DNA of 37,894 nt. It comes from Terriglobales bacterium (lineage in GTDB: Bacteria > Acidobacteriota > Terriglobia > Terriglobales > Acidobacteriaceae). The position numbers and the translations under genes are program-made. Positions 1 through 8,902 of this stretch are shown one piece after another. A model generated the notes under the pieces. That model saw only the letters and a program-made list of their open reading frames with translations. It ran no database searches and had not been told where the DNA came from. The stretch spans positions 1-37,894 of the forward strand of contig DATIGQ010000189.1 of NCBI GenBank assembly GCA_035454605.1, in the 5' to 3' direction. How positions within the stretch are numbered: position 1 is the stretch's first letter; each line of letters opens with the position of its first letter.

Positions 1-1653
1 GGCGCCGGCGGTTCGCATGGCCGGCGGCGGGTAGGACGGCAGCGTCTCTTGCAGGCGCGTGTTGCGCTGCACTTCCAGCTCTTCGAACAGCACCGAAGGA
101 TTGATCACCGCCTTGGGGATGGCCTCGTTGCTGTTGTCGGCTTGCAGATCGTCGCCAGCGGCCACGATCTCGTTGCGCAAGGTTCGCATGTCCAGCTCGG
201 CGAAGGTGCCGCCGCGGACCAGCTCCATGCGCCCATCGTCGGTCCATACGCGGTACATCAGCTCCGGCACTACATTGTTACCGGATGCGGCGCTGTACAC
301 CAAGATGCCGTACGGCTTGCCCTGTTGCTTGCACATTTCGATGAGCTTCTGCTTCATCTCCTCGAAGGAGTATCCCGGATTGGCGCGCACAAACAAGTTG
401 GCAAAGCTGGCCACGGGCGCACCACCCGGCGCCGCGCGTCCGTGACCGTTGGACCGGGGAAAATCACGGATGGGCCGACGCCCAAGCAGGTAGTTGGTCA
501 GCATGCCCTTGTCGACTACTGTGACGGGCATGGCCGTGACCCCTTCGTCGTCCAGCTCATAGCTCCCCACCAGGGTGCGGCCGTTGAAGCTGGCGATGGT
601 GGGATCGTCCACCACGCTCAGGAAATCCGGCAGCACGCGGCTCTTGTAGTACGAGGCCCAGGGACCGGTCGTGCGGGCGGAATCGCTGGGCGCCGGCTGG
701 TCCCCGGTGATGGCCGGGCCGACCATGTTCCAGAAGATCATTTTGGCGGCGTCGGCGGCGAACAGAACCGGACCGCGGTACGTATCCTCCACCACGGGCG
801 CCTGGCGCAGTGCAGCGAGGTCGGCGATGAGTTTGCGCGCCGCTTCGCCCACCACTTCGGCGGACGGAAGCTCCTCCCCGCGGGCCATGACCCAGTCGCG
901 GCTCAGGCCCAGCCGCATGCCGTCCGGCGCCTGGCTGGATGCGGTGAAGTACAGGGTGTAATTCTCCCCGCCGCTGCGGCCCACTGTGCCTTCGGTATTC
1001 ACAAAGTAGCGGTTGACGCCGCGATATTCGAAATGGACATTGGCCGCGTCGATCTTGGGATCGTCGCGGAACAGGGCCGAGATATCACGCGCCAGGTCGC
1101 GACGGCCGTCCGGGTCCTTCTCTCCCGCAACCAGGGGGCCGATGGAGATCGTGCTCGCTTCGCGTGAGAAGTCGTCCACCGCGTGCTCGACCACCAAACC
1201 TTGGAGCATGGCCTGCTTCGCCGAGCGGGCCGCCAGGGCGTTCTTGTAAGCGGCGTCCGTGGCCAGCCAGAGCTGATAGCGCAGGGCCAGTTCATCGTCG
1301 CCCAGGGTGGCGAAAGCCACCTGTCCCTGGCCGGGGCCGAAATAGCTGTCGTTCTTGTAATCGCCCACCCGCACCACGGCCCGGATCAAGCGGCTGCGTT
1401 GGCGGTTCTCCTGCAGGAGGGCGCCAAACGCGGCATCCACCGAGTGTTCCTGCGCATCGGTCACCGAGTACTCGATGTAGTAAGGCCGATCGAGCTGTTC
1501 TAGTTGCAGCCGCGACCGCGAGCGCTCCAGCTCGGCGCTCATGGCGCGCAGCACGGGATAATCGCTGGTGCTCGGAGTGGGCTGCTGGGCGGGCGCGGAA
1601 ATCGCTGCCAGCACCACGACCGCCCCAGCCAGAAGCCAGCCGCCACGCTTCAT
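1..1653 (-). CDS. Exported TldD/PmbA-like protein without metal ligands (partial, C-terminus off the left edge)
   Basis: Reading the minus strand from ATG at 1653 gives 551 codons with no stop before the window edge, in frame to base 1. A signal peptide covers about residues 1-22 (hydrophobic LLAGAVVVLAAISAPA, then AQQ). The rest aligns over its whole length with the TldD-like protein encoded just upstream: shared blocks include PYYIEYSV, LPDFLSVVDDPT, DDEGV, SNGHGRA, KPYGI and LFEELEVQ. The zinc-binding HEVLGH of the neighbour is WNMVGP here (residues 308-313), and the C-terminal Cys ligand is also absent (the region reads GDDLQADNSNEAIP). It is therefore probably a non-catalytic partner, as TldE/PmbA is to TldD, though it is closer to its neighbour than to TldE (inference). 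The start overlaps the upstream stop codon as ATGA, indicating translational coupling. Few residues should be missing, because the sequence already extends past the last shared block. Confidence 0.88.
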   Translation of the reverse strand, partial: MKRGGWLLAGAVVVLAAISAPAQQPTPSTSDYPVLRAMSAELERSRSRLQLEQLDRPYYIEYSVTDAQEHSVDAAFGALLQENRQRSRLIRAVVRVGDYKNDSYFGPGQGQVAFATLGDDELALRYQLWLATDAAYKNALAARSAKQAMLQGLVVEHAVDDFSREASTISIGPLVAGEKDPDGRRDLARDISALFRDDPKIDAANVHFEYRGVNRYFVNTEGTVGRSGGENYTLYFTASSQAPDGMRLGLSRDWVMARGEELPSAEVVGEAARKLIADLAALRQAPVVEDTYRGPVLFAADAAKMIFWNMVGPAITGDQPAPSDSARTTGPWASYYKSRVLPDFLSVVDDPTIASFNGRTLVGSYELDDEGVTAMPVTVVDKGMLTNYLLGRRPIRDFPRSNGHGRAAPGGAPVASFANLFVRANPGYSFEEMKQKLIEMCKQQGKPYGILVYSAASGNNVVPELMYRVWTDDGRMELVRGGTFAELDMRTLRNEIVAAGDDLQADNSNEAIPKAVINPSVLFEELEVQRNTRLQETLPSYPPPAMRTAGA

Positions 1654-3383
1654 CGCAAGACCTCCAGAGGCCGGGCGCCGCTGTCGAACGCGGGCGGCGG
1701 CAGGATGGGAGGCCGGTTGCGCGAAACCGCCTTCTTCTGCACCTCGATCTCAGAGAACAGGATGGCCGGAGCCGCGGCCGATACCGGAACGTTGCCGCTC
1801 TCCGCTCCACAAATGCCATTGAAGACCTGGGTGGTGTCGCCGGTGATGATCAGCCGGTTCAGCGCCACCAGGGGCGTGCCTACGATGTCCACGCCGCGCA
1901 CCAGCTCGTCCGGGCGCCCATCGGGATACACGCGCCACACCATGATGGGGAGGATCTGGAACGCCTGCGGCAAGAAACGCGTCGTCAACGTGAAACCGCC
2001 GGCGATGTCCTCGAAGTACAGGCCATAGGGCTTGTTCTGGCGCTTCACCTCGTCAATCAGCTTCTGGCGCAGGTGGGCGTCGGGCACGGTGTGAGTGGAA
2101 CTGACAATGAGGTTGGCCTGACGCCCGACCGGCATCAGCCCTTCCTGGGCCCGGCCGTGGCCGTTGGACTCGGCGAAGCCCTGTACCGGCATGCGCGACA
2201 TGAGGAAGCCTCGCAGCACACCGTCCTTCACCACTTCCGCCCGCTGCCCAGGCACGCCCTCGTCGTCATATTGGTAGTAGCCGTTGAGCTCGACTCCGTC
2301 CAGGGTCTGCAGCGTGGGGTCGTCCACCACGCTCAGGAAGTCTGGCAGAATCTTCTGGTTCACTTTCTTCGCGAAGGTCTGGCCTTCCTCGTCGCCACGC
2401 TGCCGCTGGCCCTCCAGACGGTGCCCGAGCACTTCGTGGAAGAACACAGCGGCCGCCCGTCCGGAGAGCAGCGCCGGCCCGGCGTAGGGTTCCACCAGCG
2501 GCGCCTTACGCAGCGCGCGCAGGTCCTCGGCCAGCTTGTGGATCTTTGCGGCCACCATGGCCTCGTCGGGCAAACCGTCAGGCGAGGAGGCATCAAACGT
2601 CTCGGCGCGGAATAGCTCCATGCCATCATCGGTCCGCGTCTCCGCATAGGCGATCAGACGGGTGAGCGCCTCCGAAGTCAGAACGCGTGACCCCTCGCTG
2701 GAAACAAAGTAGCGGGTGGAAGTGTCTGTCACGAGAGTGACGTAAGAGCCGTAGATTTCCGGATACTCCCGGAACAGCCCGGAGAGGCGCTTCACCCGCT
2801 CCCGCCAGACCTCGCGATCCACCCGCGACGCCGTACCCGGCCTTCCGATAAACACTTGGGGCTTCTGGCTGCTGAAGTCCGGCGAAGAGTCTTCCTCCTC
2901 CGCCTTCACCTTGTGCTCCGTCTGTACTTCCAGCAGTGCGCGCGAGGCCACCTTGTACTGGCGGTCGGTGGTCAGCCATAGAGCGCGCGCTATCGCCGCC
3001 CGGTCATCCTCAATGGGCAGCAGCGTCGAACCCAAGCCGCTGGGGCGGCGATGATTATGCGTGTTGTCGAGCTGGTGGTTGCCGACGCGCACGGTCACGT
3101 CCACCGAGCGCACCTGCCGGGAGATGGGATCGAACAGATCTCCCTGGCTGCCAGAGACCACCTCCACGCGATGCTCAGAGGCCGCGTAGCTGATGTAGTA
3201 AGGAGCGGGTTTCGCTTTGGAAAGCTCCTGCATGGCACGGCTGAGCTCTTGTTCGAGCGTCTCCAGCAGCAGGGCCGAGGACGCATCCGGTGCAGCGGGC
3301 TTGGACGCGCCGCCGGTCGCCGGAATCGAAACCAGTATCCAGGTCAGAAGGACAGCAACAGGACGAACACGAAACTGACTCAT
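1650..3383 (-). CDS. Exported TldD-family zinc metallopeptidase
   Basis: 577 residues from ATG at 3383; the frame is open 27 codons further up, but only this Met is directly followed by a signal peptide (VAVLLTWILVSIPATGGA, about residues 9-26). TldD/PmbA proteins are zinc proteases that, as TldD/TldE heterodimers, trim peptides such as microcin B17 and PQQ-type precursors in the cytoplasm. This one carries the full TldD ligand set: HEVLGH at residues 316-321 (HExxxH) and Cys525 in FNGICG, the place of the third zinc ligand in E. coli TldD. It is longer than TldD (about 480 residues) because of an extra N-terminal region. The signal peptide predicts a periplasmic role, unlike E. coli TldD. 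The last base pairs overlap the next gene (ATGA), so the two are made together. No strong Shine-Dalgarno is visible upstream. The substrate is unknown. Confidence 0.9.
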   Translation of the reverse strand: MSQFRVRPVAVLLTWILVSIPATGGASKPAAPDASSALLLETLEQELSRAMQELSKAKPAPYYISYAASEHRVEVVSGSQGDLFDPISRQVRSVDVTVRVGNHQLDNTHNHRRPSGLGSTLLPIEDDRAAIARALWLTTDRQYKVASRALLEVQTEHKVKAEEEDSSPDFSSQKPQVFIGRPGTASRVDREVWRERVKRLSGLFREYPEIYGSYVTLVTDTSTRYFVSSEGSRVLTSEALTRLIAYAETRTDDGMELFRAETFDASSPDGLPDEAMVAAKIHKLAEDLRALRKAPLVEPYAGPALLSGRAAAVFFHEVLGHRLEGQRQRGDEEGQTFAKKVNQKILPDFLSVVDDPTLQTLDGVELNGYYQYDDEGVPGQRAEVVKDGVLRGFLMSRMPVQGFAESNGHGRAQEGLMPVGRQANLIVSSTHTVPDAHLRQKLIDEVKRQNKPYGLYFEDIAGGFTLTTRFLPQAFQILPIMVWRVYPDGRPDELVRGVDIVGTPLVALNRLIITGDTTQVFNGICGAESGNVPVSAAAPAILFSEIEVQKKAVSRNRPPILPPPAFDSGARPLEVLR

Positions 3384-3504
3384 GCTAGGTATTGAGTGTA
3401 CAGGAAGCCCGGAAGTTCCGTCGCCCCCCCTGGCACCGGCTGGTTCCGCTGGCAGACACCACAATTCCTGGGACAGTGCGGCCCAAAACCATCTCGCCGA
3501 AGAG

Positions 3505-3510
3505 TATAAT
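3505..3510 (+). promoter_or_regulatory. Candidate -10 element (TATAAT) for the phosphodiesterase gene
   Basis: A perfect TATAAT lies 38 bases before the ATG at 3549. The position about 17 bases upstream (cccaaa) does not look like a sigma70 -35 box, so only the -10 is supported. A G-run (GGGGG, 3537-3541) in front of the start codon may act as ribosome binding site. Confidence 0.45.
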
Positions 3511-3548
3511 TTAGCGAGTTTTGACCATATATCTGTGGGGGTTTTTTC

Positions 3549-4793
3549 ATGTCGAACCGGTTAAGATTCATGGGCTTGGCGCTGCTGGCGCTATTTGTGG
3601 TCGGAGTCTCGGTGGCAGCCCGAGCCGAGCAGAAGGCCTCTAAGAAGAACCCGAAGGTCCTGGTGATCGGGGTCAACGGAGCAGAGTGGGACTTCCTGCG
3701 TCCGTTACTGGTGCGAGGCGAGCTGCCCAACCTTGCCCGCTTGGTCAACAACGGGACGTCGGGATACTTGAAGACCATTTCTTCACCCAACTGTCCCAAG
3801 GTGTACACCACTTTCTTTACCAGCGCTCCTCCGTCCGAGAACGGAATCACAGGTTTTGTGGTGAATGGCCAGACGGCCAACACCCACATGCTGAAGGAGG
3901 AGCCCATCTGGTCCATTCTCTCCAAGAACGGGGTTTCGGTAGGCATGGCCAATGTGCCAGGCACTTTCCCCGTAATGCCTGTAGACGGCTACATGGTCAG
4001 CGGCATGCTCACCCGCGGCAAGGACTGCGAAGACGGCGTCCTGTGCGCTCCCAAGTTGACTGAAGTCGAAGGCGGCGATGCCGTTTACCCGGCTGCGCTG
4101 AAGGACGAGCTGCTGGCCAACGTAGGCGACTTCTACATCGACTGCTCCCGCATCCCCAAGCTGGAAGCTCTTGCCGGAAACGAAGCAGAAGGCGTCAACC
4201 AATGGTTGGCGAGAGTGGATACCATCCGCGCCCAGCAAACCAAGGTTTTTGATTACCTCTTGACCAAGTACCCCAAGGACTTCACCTTCCTGGTGCAGTC
4301 GTGCGAGGACCGCGTGGGTCATTGGCTCTATCCCATCCAGCCGCACAACGTGGGCTACAACGAGAAGGTCCACCGGGCACGCGTGGACGCGTTCCCCAAC
4401 CAGTACCGTGCCTTTGACAAAGTGCTGGGCATGATCCTGAAGCACGTAGATGAAAACACCTACGTGTTCCTGGTCTCCGACCACGGAATCAAGCCGCTGC
4501 GCTACGCCGACCATGGAGAGCATATGGACCATCCCATGGACAGCGTTATTGCCAAGCATGATTTCACCGATGGCGACGAGGTTCCGGGCGCTTTCATTGC
4601 CATGGGACCGGGCATCAAGAAGGGTGTCCAGTTGTCGGGTCTGCCGGTGAGCGCGTTCGATGTGGCGCCCACCATATTGCACCTCTACGGCATCCCGCAG
4701 CCCAAGCAAATGAAGGGTCGCGTGTTGACGGAACTGTTTGCGGACGGCACCAAGGTAGCGGAAGCTCCAGCCAAGACGGAGCACGCCCACTAA
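3549..4793 (+). CDS. Exported type I phosphodiesterase/nucleotide pyrophosphatase-family hydrolase (alkaline phosphatase superfamily)
   Basis: 414 residues with a signal peptide (about residues 1-26, ending ARA). The fold is recognisable from LPNLARLVNNGTSGYL, the nucleophile region VYTTFFTSAPPSENGI (probable nucleophile Thr87 or Thr88), EDRVGHW, the metal motif SDHG, the GEHMDH histidines and the C-terminal APTILHLYGIP. Family members hydrolyse phosphodiesters or pyrophosphates with two zinc ions. The first metal-binding Asp, usually in a G-(L/V/I)-D-G-(A/M) stretch, is Asn43 here (VIGVNGAEW). Activity may therefore be altered, or Asp48 might substitute; this cannot be settled from sequence. 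Several cysteines (NCPK, DCEDGVLC, IDCS, QSCED) fit a disulfide-bonded periplasmic protein. It is a single-gene unit between the divergent TldD pair and a convergent sulfatase-like gene, with its own promoter element and terminator. Confidence 0.85.
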   Translation: MSNRLRFMGLALLALFVVGVSVAARAEQKASKKNPKVLVIGVNGAEWDFLRPLLVRGELPNLARLVNNGTSGYLKTISSPNCPKVYTTFFTSAPPSENGITGFVVNGQTANTHMLKEEPIWSILSKNGVSVGMANVPGTFPVMPVDGYMVSGMLTRGKDCEDGVLCAPKLTEVEGGDAVYPAALKDELLANVGDFYIDCSRIPKLEALAGNEAEGVNQWLARVDTIRAQQTKVFDYLLTKYPKDFTFLVQSCEDRVGHWLYPIQPHNVGYNEKVHRARVDAFPNQYRAFDKVLGMILKHVDENTYVFLVSDHGIKPLRYADHGEHMDHPMDSVIAKHDFTDGDEVPGAFIAMGPGIKKGVQLSGLPVSAFDVAPTILHLYGIPQPKQMKGRVLTELFADGTKVAEAPAKTEHAH

Positions 4794-4811
4794 ACCGGGT
4801 CGGACTGGAAC

Positions 4812-4845
4812 TCAGGCGCCCCGCTCAGGGCGCCTGATCCTTTTT
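4812..4845 (+). terminator. Intrinsic terminator of the phosphodiesterase gene, embedded in the end of the opposing gene
   Basis: A perfect 10-bp stem (TCAGGCGCCC at 4812-4821, GGGCGCCTGA at 4828-4837) with a 6-base loop is followed by TCCTTTTT. It lies 19 bases past the plus-strand stop. The loop and left arm contain the stop and last codons of the minus-strand gene 4825-6768, and the T tract is the complement of its Lys-Lys codons. Confidence 0.85.
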
Positions 4846-6768
4846 GAGCAGCAATGCGGCTTGGGCTTCGGCGCGTTGCGCTTCCTCCGTTCGGCCCAAA
4901 CCGCGATAGGACTGGGCCAGCAGACGGTAGAGCTCTGCGCTCGGCTCGGTTTGCGCAGCACGCTCCAACTGACGGGTGGCGTCCGCGTATCGCTTCTCAC
5001 CCAGCAATATGCGGGCCAGTTCGACTCGTGCCGTAGCCGCTTTCGGCCGCAGCAGCACTGCGGCCTCGAGTTGGTCGCGGGCAGCGTTGGCGTCTCCCAG
5101 ACGCGCGTAGACACGACCCAGAAGCAGGCGTGCCTCGTACTGGCCGGGAGTGAGGCGTAGGGACTCGTTCAGAGCATCGCGGGCCCCCGCCAAGTCGTTT
5201 AGCTTCTCCAATGCCTGGCCTTGATACCAGGCGGCCGCGGCATCGTTGGGACGCAGCGTGCGAGCGCGCGCCAGGTGCCCGGCAGCCCTGGCGTAGTCGC
5301 CTTGCGCCAGCTCGATCTGGCCTAGCTGCAGGAAGGCCACCGCGGACGTCGCGTCCATCGCGATCGCCTCTTCCAGGGCAGCGCGGGCGATGCCGGGTTG
5401 TCCGCCTTCATCGGCCATCAGGGCGCGATGCAGCAGATTTTGGAGCTCAATCTTGTCCTTGGGGTCCGGAAGCAACGAGGGTTCGGGCACGTTGGTCTGC
5501 CCGGGATCGGTACCAAGATATCCCAGCGCCTTCAGGTGTTCCAGGGTCTCCTGCGGAACCTGCCCGGCGCTCCTCGCGGCTTCCGTGTTCGATCGGATAT
5601 CCGCGAGCACGGCGCGCGCCGCTTGCACCTTTGGACTCCAAGGCTCGTAAACGTTGCGGGTTTCGCCGGGGTCCGTCGCCAGATCGTAGAACTCCGGCCG
5701 CGGCGCCTCGATGAACTTGGAATTCTCGCGCCGAACCGATCGCAGCGGCGCCCACCCAAAACGCAGCGGGTAATCAGTCTCCCCAATAGCCGGGGCTTCC
5801 GGCAGCGCTTCCCCGCTCAGAAGCGGCGTGAGCGAGCGGCCCTGAAGCTCTTCGGGTACGTTCATTTTCAATTGGGCGAGCACGGTCGGCAGGATGTCGA
5901 TCGTGCGCACCTGGGTCGCATTGCTGCTGCCAGCACCGGCTCCACCTGGGAGCTTCACCATCAGGGGCACATGCAGGGTGGAGTCATAGAGGAAGATGCC
6001 GTGGGTCTCTTCCTTGTGCTCGCCCAGGCCTTCGCCGTGGTCCCCGACCACGACGATGAGCGAGGAGCGGTAGCGCTGCTGGCGGTCCAGATAAGCCAGC
6101 AGCTTGCCCAATGCGGCGTCGGCGTAGGCAATCTCGCCGTCGTACGGGTGGTCGCGAAATGTCTCTGCGAATGGGGCTGGCGCTTCGTAGGGATCGTGCG
6201 GATCATAGAGATGCACCCACACAAAGCGCGGCCCACCCCGGTTTCGCTCCATCCACTGGATGGCTCTCTCCACCACCTCCATCCCTCGCCGCTCCACCCT
6301 GCCCCAGCGGGGCGTGGACTTGGGGAGGTTCGGGAAGTTGTCGTAAGAGTCGAAGCCGCGGTCCAGACCCGGCGCCAGACTGCTGCTGTCGAGAATCACC
6401 GCTCCAATGAACGCCGCGGTATGGTAGCCGTGCTGCTTCAGCAGTTGCGCCCAGGTGGCGTGCGCACCGGCCAGGGGCACTCCGAAATCGGTGACGCCGT
6501 GCGCGCTTGGCAGGAGTCCAGTGAGAATGCTGGCATGGGAGGTGTTGGTGATCGGGCTGGGAGTGAAAGTACGAGAGAAACGGATGCCGTCGCGACACAG
6601 CCGATCGAGGGTTGGAGTTTGACCCTTTTCGTAACCGTAGCAGCCGACGTGGTCGGCCCGCACGGTGTCCAAGGTGATCAGGTAGACGTCCGGTTGTCGC
6701 TGCGCCAGGGTGCGCGGAGCGGACGCCAGCATCAGCAGGAAGACAAGAAAATATCTCTCCAAACGCAT
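4825..6768 (-). CDS. Exported sulfatase-fold hydrolase fused to TPR repeats (paralogue A)
   Basis: 647 residues from ATG at 6768. A signal peptide (about residues 1-22, ending TLA) precedes a sulfatase/alkaline-phosphatase-superfamily domain (about 25-430) and a C-terminal half of roughly six TPR repeats (about 440-640). Metal-site signatures are VYLITLDTVRADH near residue 34 and VVGDHGEGLGEH further on. The position where sulfatases carry the formylglycine motif C/S-x-P-x-R reads T-N-T-S-H (Thr74-His78). It is thus not a standard formylglycine sulfatase; a Thr nucleophile is used by related phosphodiesterases and phosphoethanolamine transferases. The TPR part probably binds protein partners. 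It is divergent from two close paralogues (B and C) across a 131-bp gap. Sulfatase, phosphatase or phosphotransferase activity are all possible. Confidence 0.88.
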   Translation of the reverse strand: MRLERYFLVFLLMLASAPRTLAQRQPDVYLITLDTVRADHVGCYGYEKGQTPTLDRLCRDGIRFSRTFTPSPITNTSHASILTGLLPSAHGVTDFGVPLAGAHATWAQLLKQHGYHTAAFIGAVILDSSSLAPGLDRGFDSYDNFPNLPKSTPRWGRVERRGMEVVERAIQWMERNRGGPRFVWVHLYDPHDPYEAPAPFAETFRDHPYDGEIAYADAALGKLLAYLDRQQRYRSSLIVVVGDHGEGLGEHKEETHGIFLYDSTLHVPLMVKLPGGAGAGSSNATQVRTIDILPTVLAQLKMNVPEELQGRSLTPLLSGEALPEAPAIGETDYPLRFGWAPLRSVRRENSKFIEAPRPEFYDLATDPGETRNVYEPWSPKVQAARAVLADIRSNTEAARSAGQVPQETLEHLKALGYLGTDPGQTNVPEPSLLPDPKDKIELQNLLHRALMADEGGQPGIARAALEEAIAMDATSAVAFLQLGQIELAQGDYARAAGHLARARTLRPNDAAAAWYQGQALEKLNDLAGARDALNESLRLTPGQYEARLLLGRVYARLGDANAARDQLEAAVLLRPKAATARVELARILLGEKRYADATRQLERAAQTEPSAELYRLLAQSYRGLGRTEEAQRAEAQAALLLKKDQAP

Positions 6769-6833
6769 CGCAGGTCAGCCTAGCACAGTGCAAGGACCAG
6801 CAGAAACCGGCCGATGGCGGGGCCATCACGCGG

Positions 6834-6839
6834 TATAAT
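6834..6839 (+). promoter_or_regulatory. Candidate -10 element (TATAAT) for the B-C sulfatase-like operon
   Basis: A perfect TATAAT in the gap between the divergent paralogues A and B, about 60 bases before the ATG at 6900. No clear -35 is seen at the expected distance. It is the second perfect TATAAT in the window placed just ahead of an exported hydrolase gene. Confidence 0.45.
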
Positions 6840-6899
6840 GTGAGCGTTGTCCAGTGCGGCTGACCTCCCGAGGTTGGGTTCGCGCTTTTCTTGACCCTG

Positions 6900-8900
6900 A
6901 TGTCCGTCCTTATCCCCAGAATCCTGCAATTTCGCGCCCAAGCCTCTTTGTTCTTGCTCCTCACGGCGATTGCCGCGCCGGCCGGAGCTCAAACCGGGCG
7001 CGGTGCCGCCCGTATCGCCCCGCCCAATGTCATCCTCATTACCATCGACACTTTGCGTCCCGACCATCTGAGCTGCTACGGCTACGAACGACTCCGCACC
7101 ACGAACATTGACGCCCTGGCCGCCGACGGAGTGCTGTTTGAGAAGGCCTACACTCCCGTCCCCATCACGCTGCCCTCGCACGGTTCGTTGTTTACTGGCA
7201 CCTATCCCATGCGCACCGGGCTGCATGACTTCAGCGGCAACCGGCTGAATCCGGAACAGCCGACCCTCGCGGGAGTGCTCCGGCGGCGCGGGTATGCTAC
7301 CGGCGCCGTGGTAGGGGCGGCGGTGCTGGATTCGCGCTTTGGTCTGAATTCCGGCTTCGATTTCTATTACGACCGTTTTGATTTCAACCGCATGCTGGAA
7401 ACCAACCTCGACGCCATGGAGCGCCCGGGCAACGTCGTGGCAGACGAGGCCCTGGCCTGGCTGCGCAAGAATGCGCACCGTCGTTTCCTGCTGTGGATGC
7501 ACTTGTACGACCCCCATCATCCCTATAATCCGCCGGCGCCTTACGACCAGCAGTATGCGGATTCACCCTATGATGGGGAGATCGCATTTGCCGACGCTCA
7601 GGTCGGGCGGATCATCTCCTACCTAAAGCAGCAGGGGCTCTATGGGCGGACGCTCATCGTGCTGGCCGGCGATCACGGAGAAGGGCTGGGCGAACACGGA
7701 GAAAAGACCCATGGGTTTTTCATCTACAACACCACGATGCGCGTGCCTCTCATCGTCAAGCCCGCTGCTCGTGAGGCTGCAACGGTGAAGCGGGTTGCGG
7801 AACCGGTGAACCTGGTAGATGTCTTGCCTACTACGCTCGAACTGTTGAAACTACCCGTGCCTCCAGAAGTCCAAGGACGGAGCTTGCTGCCTCTTCTCCG
7901 AGGCCAGCAGACGGAACGCGTCAGTGACCTGTATGGCGAGTCCTTCTTGCCGCGCCTGCATTTCAACTGGAGTGAATTGCGCGGTATTCAGGTGGAGAAC
8001 TACCACTTCATCGATGCTCCCAAGCCGGAGCTCTATGACGTGGCCGCGGATCCCAGCGAACGCACCAACCTGATTGAGCAGAAGCCCGCCGTGGCCAGCG
8101 AACTGCAGAAGAAGCTGGCAGACCTGATTGTGAACTACTCAGCAGGAAAAGAAATGGCGGAAAAGACGGGATTGGATCCAGCCATGGCCGAGCGCCTGCA
8201 AGCGCTGGGCTACGCGGCGTTCTCTGGCGGCGGCAACCCCACCATCAGCAATCGCGAACTGCCAGACCCGAAGGATCGGATCGAGATGTATGAACTGGTA
8301 TCCGAGGCGCTCAACCTGAGCCAGCGCGGGCGCTATGACGAGTCCATCGAGAACCTGAAGAAGGCCGTGGCGATCGAGCCGACATCGGTCCCGACCCACT
8401 ACCTGCTGGGGCTGAATTATTACCGGAAGCAAGACTGGGCCAGCGCCGCGATCGAGTTCGAGCTGGTTCTGAAGGCCAGTCCCGATTACACGCTGGCCGT
8501 ATTCAACCTCGGCCTGGCCAAGGCACGGCTGGGTGAACGAGAGGAGGCGGCGCGCCTGCTGCGGCGCACGCTCGAACTCGATCCCAGCAATTTCACAGCC
8601 GCCTTCGACCTGGGTGCATTGCTGCTGCGGATGCAGCGGGTTCCCGAGAGCCTTGAGGCCTTTCGCCAGTCCATTAGGATCCTGCCGAGCTTCGGACCAG
8701 CCCATCGGGCGATTGGAGAAGTGCTGCTCTACCAAGGCAAACCGGATGAGGCGCTGGTGTCACTGCGTACCGCTTTGCGCCTCATGCCCAACAATTCAGC
8801 CGTCCGTGTCTCTATCGCTAAGGCACTGGAAATGAAGGGCTTACACCAGCAGGCACAGGAGGAGCTGCGGAAAGCCCGGTCCGGCGGATCGGCGGAATAG
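6900..8900 (+). CDS. Exported sulfatase-fold hydrolase fused to TPR repeats (paralogue B)
   Basis: 666 residues from ATG at 6900; an in-frame TTG at 6891 is possible, but neither has a strong Shine-Dalgarno. The signal peptide spans about residues 8-30 (ASLFLLLTAIAAPAGA). The catalytic domain (about 42-425) shows VILITIDTLRPDH, VPITLPSHGSLFTG and LAGDHGEGLGEHGEKTHG. The nucleophile position is Thr90 in T-L-P-S-H instead of the sulfatase C/S-x-P-x-R. DPKDR marks the linker into about six TPR units that run to the C-terminus. The next gene starts two bases after the stop, so B and C form an operon and are probably translated together. The substrate is unknown; the close relationship of A, B and C suggests local duplication followed by specialisation. 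Confidence 0.88.
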   Translation: MSVLIPRILQFRAQASLFLLLTAIAAPAGAQTGRGAARIAPPNVILITIDTLRPDHLSCYGYERLRTTNIDALAADGVLFEKAYTPVPITLPSHGSLFTGTYPMRTGLHDFSGNRLNPEQPTLAGVLRRRGYATGAVVGAAVLDSRFGLNSGFDFYYDRFDFNRMLETNLDAMERPGNVVADEALAWLRKNAHRRFLLWMHLYDPHHPYNPPAPYDQQYADSPYDGEIAFADAQVGRIISYLKQQGLYGRTLIVLAGDHGEGLGEHGEKTHGFFIYNTTMRVPLIVKPAAREAATVKRVAEPVNLVDVLPTTLELLKLPVPPEVQGRSLLPLLRGQQTERVSDLYGESFLPRLHFNWSELRGIQVENYHFIDAPKPELYDVAADPSERTNLIEQKPAVASELQKKLADLIVNYSAGKEMAEKTGLDPAMAERLQALGYAAFSGGGNPTISNRELPDPKDRIEMYELVSEALNLSQRGRYDESIENLKKAVAIEPTSVPTHYLLGLNYYRKQDWASAAIEFELVLKASPDYTLAVFNLGLAKARLGEREEAARLLRRTLELDPSNFTAAFDLGALLLRMQRVPESLEAFRQSIRILPSFGPAHRAIGEVLLYQGKPDEALVSLRTALRLMPNNSAVRVSIAKALEMKGLHQQAQEELRKARSGGSAE

Positions 8901-8902
8901 GC

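Noticed and set aside
5398-6783. A 461-codon plus-strand frame across sulfatase-like gene A
   Set aside because: Antisense shadow of a clear catalytic domain, with no signature of its own. Similar frames at 1164-2615, 14230-15645 and 33341-34867 were dropped for the same reason.
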